From contig NC_044562.1 in NCBI RefSeq assembly GCF_007565055.1, positions 52,338,250-52,402,249 on the forward strand: a stretch of 64,000 nucleotides of DNA, written 5' to 3'. Under the pieces are notes generated by a model. The model ran no database searches. It saw only the letters and a list, made by a program, of their open reading frames with translations, and had not been told where the DNA came from. How positions within the stretch are numbered: the first letter of the stretch is position 1; each line of letters begins with the position of its first letter. Below, piece by piece: positions 37,201-49,200 of the stretch. The stretch comes from Rhinopithecus roxellana. Lineage: Eukaryota > Chordata > Mammalia > Primates > Cercopithecidae. The translations under genes were made by a program, and so were the position numbers.

Positions 37201-40200
37201 TTCAGCTGCATCAACTTCCTCAGAACTTTCCAAATCTGGAGGTGTCTGCACAGAGCCTGTTCTAGAAGGAGCTGTTGGCGTTAGAGCCACCGATGCTCGG
37301 AATACTTTCTTCCTTGCCACTAATGGGGTTTTGGGTTTGCCCACTGAGGCAGCAGAAGGTACTCCAGTTCTTCTATTAGCATGAGAGGGACCAGAACATA
37401 CAGAAGATGATTCTGATGTTGCTTGGGAAAAAACAGATTCTGAGCTTTCTCCAGGAGGAATTTCAAATCCCATTTCTCCAAGTCCCAGGCCCAATTCAGA
37501 CTTCAGGTATGACTGCTCCTGCATCAGTTCAGTGACCTGGAGATCATAAAAAAATGTTATTCTTCTCTCTTGGAATTAAGATTGGTAGCTTAAAAGGTTA
37601 AAGTCCTGGTTGTTGTTATTGCCTAAAATCATGTAATTTGTAAAGACATAAATCTATTCCATTAATTTAGTAACTACTCAATTTTATTTGCAAAAGTGGT
37701 AAGTAAAATGTAAATTCCTATTGAGATGAAGCAACAAAACAGGTAAACAGAATACATAGTGGAATGAAATTTTACTTGTTACCACCAAGGTGTCCAAATC
37801 ACTTGTAAGGAAGAGTAACTAGTGAAAAATAGTTACTCATAGTGCTTTTGCCCCCAAATGAACCAATCTGTCTAACACAATAAAGTCAGATTTCTGTTAA
37901 AAACGTGGTCATGTTACAGCTCTAACTACCTAAAGAACCCAGGATGATACTGTGAAAGCACATTTCTCCTGAAGTGTAAATTAAAAATCAATTTTTTTTT
38001 TTTTTGAGATGAAGTCTCACTGTCACCCATGTTGGAGTGCAATGGCTTGATCTCAGCTCACTGCAACCTCCACCTCCTAGGTTCAAGCAAGTCTCCTGCC
38101 TCAGCCTCCCAAGTAGCTGGGATTACAGATGCCTGCCACCATGCCCAGCTAATTTTTGTATTTTTAGTAGAGATGGGGTTTCATCATGTTGGTCAGGCTG
38201 GTCTTAAACTCCTGAACTCAGCTGATCCACCTGCCTCAGCCTCCCAAAGTGCTGGGATTACAGGCATGAGCCACCATACCTGGCCTATTATTTTTTAACG
38301 ACAGGGTCTTGTTGTGTCACTCAGGCTGGAGTGCAGTGGCACAATCATAGCTCACTGTAGCCTTGAGCTCCTGGCCTCAAGCGATCCTCCCACCTCAGCC
38401 TCCTGAGTACCTGGGACTACAGGCACATATCAACATGCCTGGCTAATTTTTAAATTTTCTGTAGAGAAAGGGTCTTTTGTTGACTAGGCTGGTCTCAAAC
38501 TCCTGGCTTGAAGCAATCTTCCCAACTCAGCCACTTAAATAAAGTGCTGGGATTACAGGCATGAGCCACTGTACATGCTTTTTATGGTGCATTACCTCCT
38601 TTAGTCAGAAAGATAAATCACTATTGTAATTAAGGTGGCTGTCTAGTGGCTTCAGACAGCAATGGACTTTCAAAGGTGAAAGTCACTTCCAATCAACTAT
38701 AATTTATCAAATTATGTATTTAAAACAAACATATATTTCATCTAAACTAGGGAAACTATGTGTCTGTGAAATGTTGTATCATTCCCTTCCCCAGTGATTT
38801 AAGAGAAAAGAAGCTTACTGGTTCCATTACATTCAATGGAGAAGGGCATGACAAGTTATCAGCGCTTCTACTGCCACACATTCCCTGAAAAGGTAAGAAC
38901 AATAGATATATGTGTATGTGTGTATATATATATATATACATGCATATATAATTATAATGTACATATATTTTTTTCAAATTGCAAGACTTTCATAATAAAA
39001 TTAATTGGCTAATTAAATGCCTGGAAGCATCCCTTTATGTCACAAAGGTTACCCTCAAGTGTCACAGATCCCATAAAATGCATTATTGTGAGTTAAAACT
39101 TATACAATATGCAAAGAGGATGTTCTAGTTCTCCCCCGTCACCAACACACACTTCTCAGAATGATAAATCAAAATCAAATCATGTTGAAAAGTACATTCA
39201 TTAGCAATATAGAACATTCTTAGTCTATACTATACATATATGTGTGCTTATACACAAATGTTTATTCTACTTCATTTGTAGTATATATACACATAAGTGT
39301 ATGTGTGTATATTCAGGCCATTTCTTTTTAACAAAATCAAATACATTGTTAAGGTAAAGAATAATAATTCACTACTTCAGCATTTCAAAGCAACATATTC
39401 TACAACTTCAAAGATATTTGCAAAAATAAGAATACAACTGTTGAAGTTCAAATGTCATGGAAAGAAACATTAGAAGTATGAAAAGTGGTACAAAAGATAC
39501 TTCTTTTTATTCTCTTGGATAGATATCTATATATTTAGAAAAAAAATATATATATATAAAATAAAATATACAGGTACCATTTGATTCCTTTAAAAACAAA
39601 TGGAAAAGAATCCAAAATAAAGAAAAAGTTTAAAGGGAACGCTTTTTATGTAAAGGCGAGAAAAAAAGAACTGAGCAAAATACATATCTGTGCTCTCTGC
39701 AGTTACATGCAACAATTAAAATTTACATTAGTCATATGTTAATTCACTATCATTTTTCCTTTAAAAACACTCAACTTTTGTATTAACCCTTATTCTTTCC
39801 ATTTATTAAAATTTATCATTAAAATTTTTCAACATATTTCTAAATATACTATTTATGACAATTATTACAAACTGTACAATCAACTGGTTTGTGGGAAAGC
39901 TCCTTAAACAGTATGCATGCTTTTAATACCATTAAAATAAATGACTTGAAATGAAGGCACAAGTCCTAAATTATTAGAACATTATAAATAAACCTTTGGT
40001 GAAAACTCTGACCACCCTCCAGGTAGCGTACCATGAGTGTAGAGGAGCGGAAGGGTGAAGGCATGCGCACAGCACGAAGCTGCTCCTCCAGGCCCAGGAG
40101 GCGCTCCTCCAGCTGCAGTTCCAGGTCCTGAAGTTCCATTCGGACTGAATTTCTCAAACTCTGGAGCTGATCAACTTCAAACCTATTGGTATGGTGAAGG

Positions 40201-43200
40201 GCACAAAGTTTGAAAAATGCAGTTTGGAGATTCCTCATCACAAATCTTTCAACAACTACTATATGCTAACAGAAGGTACAGAAATCTCAGGTTCTATAAA
40301 TTAGTACAATATCAACTACAATAGGTATATCCACAAGGATATTGGTCTTTCTTCCCCCATCCTCTCACAAATATCTCAAACACTGGAAAACTGGTTACAA
40401 TCACCCTTAGGATACTGAAGGCACACAAGTTTACTTAGTAAAACACTATGACTAATTTTATCTACACTGGTTCACAAAATGGATACAAGGTACACAGCAG
40501 TAGAATCAAAACCTACTTTTTAAAAATATAAGTTGAAAAGACTTTGAATGAAAAGCTTTTTGAGGAGTGCTAAGACAAAATGAACTTTTACCTTTCCTCC
40601 TCAGTCATATGATGATAAACCATGGTTTGCTGACGCAGCATTGCCAATTCTAAATCCATCATTTGTGTTCTAAACAAATTCAGGCTCCGCCTCATTACCT
40701 GGAGCTCCTGAAAAGTATTCTAGAATGCATTAAAACAAAATTACACTTCTAAATTCTACAAATTATTTTGAAACACAAAGATGTAAGTAAGAACTTACTT
40801 CATAAAGAGGTAGAACAGATGATTTCTGAGTACTATATGGAGCAGCAGCAAGATCAGGTCCTCTCATCATAGGGTACTTCAAAAAAGTAAAAGTAGGATT
40901 AAAATCAATGTTAAAGTGAATACTTCCAAATCACTTAAAGGGTTAAAAGGCAGAATGTGGGGCCTACATATTTTTCTCGTTAAGACAAAAGGATCTAAAA
41001 AACCTTCATATTGTAAGCAGGAAAAAAGAAATCAGTTTCCAATGACACCTATTACTGCTAGCTGTTCCGGGTATAAGTCAATCTATGTGGGAGGAGGAGG
41101 CGAAGGAACATACATAGTTCACAGCAAAAGTGAAAAAAAAAAACAAAATCAAAATGCAAAAATGTGTAGAAGTCATTGCAAATATCATCATGAGAGTAGA
41201 GTGATTATTATACTCCCTGGAGAGAGTAGCAAGCAATCGTCGTTGTCTTTCTTAGACATCTCAGCATTTCCTATATGCCACTATTTTAGGCAGTGAGATA
41301 AAAACATAAAAGGTATTCCCAGCCTTCAGGTGTTCTCAGAGTGTAAAGAAAAATAAAGGAAATGTTGTAAAAATGGTAATACTGTGGAAGGAGTGCTATG
41401 ATGGACACACAAAAATTCATATTACATGAACTTTCCCAAAAGTGGTGACACTACTTGAACTGAGCCTTAACAGTAAGTAGGGCTTGATTATGCAAAGAAA
41501 GGCAAAGGCTGGGTGATCTAGGTTAAAAAAAAAAGTGGCTTGCAGTCCCAGCACTTTGGGAGGCCAGGGCAGGAAGATTACTTAAGCCCAGGAGTTCAAG
41601 GCTGCAGGGAGCCGTGATCACACCACTGTCTCCAGAACTCCATGTGGGCGACAAACAGAAACTTCATCTTTTCATTAAAAAAACAAAACAAAACAAAACA
41701 AAACAAACAGCATGTGCAGATACCTAAGAACACACAACTGTTTAGAGCCCTGTGCATAGTCCTTCAGGATGGCTGAAACACACAGCTAAGGAATGAGGCT
41801 GGAGAGATAGTCAAGTTGCACATCATAGAAAGCATCTGTCCACTAGTGTGGGGTGGGGTTGGCGTGGGAAGATTTATTAGCTGAGTTATTGCTGGGACAT
41901 CCAGGAGAGACAGACCACAGCTGGAGCAGAAGAACAAGGTGGCCTAGAAAGAAAGATGCACCACGGTACTGGTGGACAGGGCCCTGGAAATCCCCAGCTT
42001 GACATAATTACAGCTGCGAAGTTAAACATCTCTGTCACAGACAGAACTGTATTTTGTAAGGAAGAACAAGAAACACCCACATTCTGAAATTGTCCCCATT
42101 CAGAAAAGAGTTAGGGGACAATTGTCATGAGGATAAAACTTAGTTAGGAGAAGGTATATCTTATTATGACTTGAGAAGTTACACCTTTGATTTTTACTTT
42201 CCAGGTGGCTCCCTGTCTACTATGTCACGATAAGAGGTTTATTAGATTCATTCTAGGCCTCCTGACTCCTTATTGAATGCTCGCATGACTATATTACATT
42301 GTCATTTTCTTCAATTCTTCAATTGTCTAAATATGATTTGTTCAGAGAGAATGTTCAAGAAAACGTAAAAGGCATAACTGAAGACAACTTACTTATTTTC
42401 AAAGCTTTTTTGGGAAAATTATTTCCAGTCCACTAACAAATCTGAGAATGACTTTAAAAGTGACAAGACGGCCAGGCGCGGTGGCTCACGCCTGTAATCC
42501 CAGCACTTTGGGAGGCCGAGATGGGCGGATCACGAGGTCAGGAGATCGAGACCACCCTGGCTAACACGGTGAAACCCCGTCTCTACTAAAAATACAAAAA
42601 TTAGCTGGGCGTGGTGGCGGGCGCCTGTAGTCCCAGCTACATGGGAGGCTGAGGCAGGAGCATGGCGTGAACCCGGGAGGCGGAGCTTGCAGTGAGTGGA
42701 GATCGCACCACTGCACTCCAGCCTGGGCGACAGAGCGAGACTCTGTCTCAAAAAAAGAAAAAAAAAAAAAAAGTGACAAGACATACAGAGCATTTTAAAT
42801 CAAATCCACACTTTACCTGATTTGTTATTTTCTGGTCTGGAGTAGTTCCAGTCTCTGAGTCCAGTGGAAGTAGACTAACTCTGTGCACAGCATCGAGGGT
42901 CAGGAGGTGAAGGGGAAAGCTTAGTCAGAGAGCTACGAGCAGAACCAGGAGAACGTGGTGCCACAGAAGCCAACAGGGAGAAAACTTGGAAAAGGAAAAG
43001 GAAGTCAACATGTTCAAACAGCAGAGAAAAGGAAAGAAAGAACTTTGAGAGGGAAGATTTTTTAATAATAGAAATGGCTTGACAAAGATTCTAGCCTAAA
43101 ACAAAGACAATGGATGGTAGACTAAAAATGGGAGGATAATTAATGAGCAAAATCTCTCCTCTCGGAAAGGAGACAGACTTAAGAGCAGAGAAATCGACTT

Positions 43201-46200
43201 TGATCAGGATTAGTTACAACTTCTCCCTTGAAACAGAAGGGAAGATAGAAAAGGAAGACAGATGCAGATAAGTTTAGACATGTCAGAAAATAAAGCAGAG
43301 GTAGTTCATACTTGATGTGTCTTAGCTTCTCTGTGAATTAAAAAGTGCTCAGAGCAGTAAAAGAAAAAAGCTAATAAAGATAACTTTTTCTCATACCTGT
43401 GAAAGATTCTGCAGTGAGTTTCTAATATCGTGTAATACTCTTCGCAACTGCATTTCTATGGCTGAAGGAGGATTCACAGAGCACGCTCGGTAAGGGTAGG
43501 TGGCATGTCTATGTGAGTAAGGACACCCGAAAGGGGAAGCGAAGGCGCTACAGGTAGCCCCTGATATGTTGGGAACACTGTGAGTGCTCAGAGTTCTTGT
43601 GTGCTCACACAGGGGCCTTTCTTGCCACTCAGAGTGGATGGAGTGAAGGGAGCAGGTAGACTGAGACATTGGTGGTGGAGCAAGCCGGGAACAGGTAGGA
43701 GTCCTTCCATGGTGGCACTCCTCCACCCGCGGCACCTCACTCTGGGGGGCTTCTTCTTTCTTCACAGATGATGGAGAAATGAAAATGGTCGATTTCACTA
43801 AAGACTGACCATCATGTTCCATCACCCCCTTTTCCAATTCCTGCTCCTCTTCGGGTGTGTACTTATAGGTGAAGGAAGGTGGGCTGCATCTGGTCTCCTT
43901 TCCTGGAGATAGTCGAACATTGACAGAGGACACAACCCTTACTGGGCTCAATAAGGTGGTTGGTAAAGACTGAGACCTTCTTAGAGGATAGCCAGCTTTT
44001 GCAAATAAGTACCTTTGTTTTAACAAATCTTTTGATTTTAGCAGGCTACGCCCTACCCTTTGATGAGACAGAGTGCAAACCTTCATTTGAGCTCTTTGCA
44101 AAGCTGTATTAACTCTGTCCACGGAAGAGGGAGGCCCAGTTGTATTTTCAGAGCTCATATCACTGCATTTAGTTTCAATAGAAGCCAAGGATTTCAGAAT
44201 ATGGTGTGTGGTATACTGAGTAAATTCACATTCACTGCTTTTATCCACATCACTTTCAGCACTTGCTTCCCTCAGTAGCTCTACTGTCTCTGCTGGAAAC
44301 AAATCCTCTTCCACTTCAGTAACTTCAGTAACATGATCCCCTGAACTACAGGTGGACTGTTTAGTTCCTGGATTCTCAATGGTCTTGCACTGAGGGAAAT
44401 CCTGGCTACCTGATTTTCTTTTGTCTGCAACTGCTGCTGCCTTCTCTAGTCCCTTCTGAAGAGGGATGAGAGACTCCTCTTCTGATTCATTAAAATAAGG
44501 CTGGTTTTGTGCTGTTGGTGTGGCAAGGTCTTCACCAAGTGATGTAACTGTTGTCTCACTGTCACAACTATCAGCACTACTCCCCATAGCCTGCAAGGAC
44601 TCCTGAACCTGTGAAAAGAAAACAGGTGGAAAGATGAAGAATATATGTAAGAAGAGTCATTAACAAAATACCAAACCAACATGGTGCTTCTATAATTTCA
44701 CTGTGTCCACTGCAGTTATGGCCCTGCTGTTGCTCAAAATTGTTTTATTGCCCCTGAGCAGCAACTACATCCCTCCTTCCTCTCACTTTCTCACAAAGAC
44801 TATTTCAGAACTTCACTGTTTTCCTAAAATTCCCTTTCCAACAACCTCCCTCTTTCCTTTCAATACCACACACTGACTCATAGAGAAAATGGACAAACAT
44901 TTCCTAATGTTCTTCCCCAATATCTATAAACTTCCTTGTATCTTTCCCCATCATTCCCTCCTTCTCTCCTTTCTGAAAGGAAACTCAAAGCGAACCGCTC
45001 CAATCTGGGTTCCCGATCAATATCCTCTCCAAGAGCAGGGTCTCTCTCCAGTTTCATCTCGGATTTTTCTGAACCAATTCTTCTCTTACAGTTCTTTCCC
45101 TTAGCTGAACACCTTCCCCAAGTCATTCCATGTTATTATAAAAAGACAAAAAGACCCCTCACTCTTAAGCTATCATTCATACTTGAAAAACAGTCAACGT
45201 TCCTATCTTTTCTTCCATACCTTCTGAAAGTTTCTCCTTCATCTCCCAGTATTTCTGTTCACTTATTCTTTCCCAGTGACCTTAGATATACCTCCTGTCT
45301 GTTTACCCCTTAAATGCTATGTTCCTAAAAGCTCTTTGGGAGTTTTCTCATCCCAGTTTTCTTTAGAATTTGCTTAAAAATGTTTCAAATGCTTCTTGTG
45401 TGCATTCTGTGTACTCTACACATAGACTATACGTTTCTTGACGATAAAGATGCGCCTGTTCTCTGGGTTATCTCACACAGCCTAGTGTAAAAATCAGTAT
45501 AACACTCAGCAAGCTATAGGTCCACAATTAATGTCAGTTATTAAACAGGCAAAACAATTACTGTAAAATACTGAAATACAATGATGGTTAAAAAAATAAG
45601 AAAAACAACAGACAAAACAAATTAATGATCACAATAATCTCTGTTTACTGGTGGTCCAAAAATTAAGGGTAAGATAGATATTTTAAAAAAATATTCAGAG
45701 AGAACAATTAATGAAATCTAAAATTTATAGTCAAATGCTTAGATAACATCTACATGCCAGGAGTTTTGTTCTGTCACTTGAAAAATAAAGATTACACAGA
45801 CTCAATATTAAAATATATAGTAATAGAAAAATTGCCTTAAAATGAGGAAGTTAATCATAGTGCCTATTAGAACAGAAAATTTTACCTGAAGATGATTAAG
45901 GGATAGGCAGTCTGTAGAATCTTCAGCAAAACCACTGCTATCAGAATGCTGACTTGCAGTACGTAATAGATGATCTATGAATTTAAAAAGTGGCTATAAA
46001 AAACTACCAAATAAGACTTTACAGAGAGCAATATTACTACAGATATATGATTCCCAGCAGATATAAGACACACAATATTTGAATGCTTCTTAGAAAAGTA
46101 TGCATTACTTATGCAAAATTATGGCTTCAAAGTACAGGAGGTAACTGAAATTCAAACAAAAACTGTATCAGATCTTCTATCATAATCTCTCAGTATTCGC

Positions 46201-49200
46201 TCATTATTTAAGCTCTGATTATAATCTATTTTGGTAAATCCAATCAATGTCTTACCCTTGGAGGAAAACTGGATGAAGTAAAAGATGGCTCTAATAAAAA
46301 CAGAAGTCCCAAAGTAAACTATTTCCATTATGTAAATATGTAAAGATATTTGGGAGGTAAATTTAGAAGTTCAAATAGAGAGTATAGTGTGTAAAGATTT
46401 CTATTATCTTCCCCATTTAAAAAATACAATTAGGGCTGGGCATGGTGGCTCACGCCTGTAAGCCCAGCACTTTGGGAGGCCGAAAGTGCTCCCAAATGGA
46501 TCACGCTCAGGAGATCGAGACCATCCTGGCTAACACAGTGAAACCCCATCTCTACTAAAAACACAAAAAATTAGCCGGGCATGGTGGTGGGCGCCTGTAG
46601 TCTCAGCTACTCGGGAGGCTGAGGCAGGAGAAGGGTGTGAACCTGGGAGGCGAAGCTTGCAGTGAGCCAAGATTGCGCCACTGCACTCCAGCCTGTATGA
46701 CAGAGCAAGACTCTGTCTCATGAAAAAAAAAAAAAAACACAATAAAGGGTAGTACGTTAAATAATCTGAAATGCAAGCATACTTAAATGTCTCTGGTGTT
46801 TTACGATGTTTTAAATGATGCAAATGTATAAGGTATGAAACAATTATTTCATAACAATTACATAAAACTCAACCAAATAGGTTCAACTACAACACAATAC
46901 TGTTAATCTTATAAAATGTTTCTGCTTATTTTTCTGCCTCGAAATTCTAATTCCTGGTTGGTGTGACATATAAATAATGTTTTACACAAGTAAAAAGGCC
47001 AACTAAGCATAGTAAGTATGTTCATATTCCATCCACACTACAACTACCACAATGGGAGAGACTGTACAGTTCTTACATTCATCAAGGCAGAAGCTTCAAG
47101 AGACAGCAAAGTTCTGCAGAACTTCAAAAGCAAAAGGCTAAAGTGTGCTTGCCAAAACCATATTAATTTAAGATATGAACCACATAGAAAAAGAGCCAGA
47201 TAATATAATTAAATAAAATTTAAAATCTATTAAAGTCAACTTGGTTTGAAAAACACCCCACAGTAGACTCAGTTTCCATGGAATAATATTAGCTCATTAA
47301 AAATTTAGACTAATTCTGTAATATCATTTTGATAGTAACAAGACTGCAAAATGAAATATAAGGAATTATTCCATATCCTTGATAAGCCTTGGTAATTGGA
47401 ATACTTGTGAAACTAAACTGCAATAAGCTGTTACCGCCAGTACTGATAAGGGATTATATTACTTGGTAAAATGATTAACATCTTATGCTACAGCAGTTAT
47501 CACTATAATTATGTATTTTCATGTCTTTAGATTGTGAGCCTTCTGAAGGCAGAAACTATTCTTCTTTGTATCCCAGTACCTAGAATAAGCTGACAATAAA
47601 TGTTTGCTGAGTCAATCAATGATACCTATTTTCTTAAAGCAACAAAAGAATAATGCAGTCATTTAAATGATTTAGAAGTGAAACTGTCTATCTGGCTGGG
47701 CAGGGGCAGGTGCCTGAGAACACAGGGAAATATTCAGAGAGAAAGCAGCCAGAGTGAACAGCTCTGACTGGTTCTCTCTGCTAAGGTCTGTTTTATCTGC
47801 AGGACAGTAGAGTCTGTGCCAAGTTCACCTCACAGTTGTTAAGCCCTGTCTAAGTACATACAGTTTAAGGTCATAAAGCATAAAGTATGTAGACTGCTTA
47901 GACTTCAGAGCAGTTTTGGGGCAATGGGTAAAACAAGGAGGCCTGGGTTCAAGTTCTTTCTGTGTTCCTCATCATAAGCAATAGCTTCTCTCCTCTGCAA
48001 AATGAGATAATTATAATTCTTCTATCTATCTCACAGGACTACTTCAGAAACTAAGTAGAATGTAGGGGAAACTATTTTGTAAACCATAAATCACAATCTA
48101 GGTTCTTCAGTCAGACATTTCTGTTTCCAAAAACACAGTTCTTAACAGAAAAAGGTGGAACTAAAAAAAAAAGATTAGATCTCTGTCCTGAAGATACAAT
48201 ATATGATTTCTAATTAAAAACTAGGAAGTTAGAGGAAACATTAAAGTGAGAAAAAAATCTGGAAACTGTCTAGTATCATCATAAAGACACTGAACAACCG
48301 TCTATCTACTATCTGCTAGACTAAAGAAAATATTGTAAGTCCTCTTTGATAAGAAAAATGTTGAACTTTTCCCAACATATCTACTGAATGCTAACTTGTA
48401 ACATACATTAAGTCATTAAACCTCTCTGGGCTTCAGTATGTAAATCTTGGACTGGATTTGAGATTAAGATAATTTTAATTTTAAAAGTCCTATTACCACA
48501 CTGCTATATGCACTTGTACTAAACTTTTTGAAGCAAATATATTACCACTGTTTCTAACTCTGCAGTTATGATCTAAGATACTTACACGGGATATAGGCTA
48601 CTTTTCAAAATGATGAAAACACTATGTTGTTCTCTCTTCTCTCTCATGCACACAAACACACAGAACCATTTTACTGTTAATTTATAAAAATCTGACTGAG
48701 AAAAGGAAAAAACCCAGATATGAATATAACCCACATCCAATCATTCCTACCACAGGAATCTGGCTCTTAAAACATCTTAATTTTATTGTTTTCTTATCCT
48801 CCTTTTAATGCATGGCAAGCTGCTTTTTCCAATGTATCCTCTGTGTACCTATCTAAAGCAAAGACTTCTTGATGACCATGAACTCAGTTCAGAAACACAT
48901 ACATAAATTTACGAACTTACAAGGGGAAGAAAATTAAATAGTAAAGTTCATTTTGAGTCTAACCAGATCTGCAGTGACCTAGTGAGAGTGAAGCTCTTGT
49001 TTCTTAATACCATATTGCAATAAAAGAAAAAAAAATTTTGCAAATTGTCTCCTGTGAAGTAATTTCAGAGATCAGGAGACAACAAACATGTAATTTCCTA
49101 TTCTAGGAACATGCATACGAATCTTTGTTTAAAAAAAAACAGGGTGGTTCAGCATGTGTAAAGTTTCAAAAATAAACAGTCCTACCTTCAGTAGTCATTT

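Larger units (their letters stand above)
40877..43396 (-). other. ITPRID2: ITPRID2 intron
   Basis: 2520 bases. Holds a young AluY (42470-42768) and a partial Alu (41528-41705) inside an old, unassigned mammalian repeat (about 41290-41820). No coding signal. Confidence 0.85.

Noticed and set aside
44878..45313. Overlapping frames of 71-125 codons on both strands in an ITPRID2 intron
   Set aside because: They lie in a pyrimidine-rich intron stretch and do not fit the phase 0 junction between the flanking exons.
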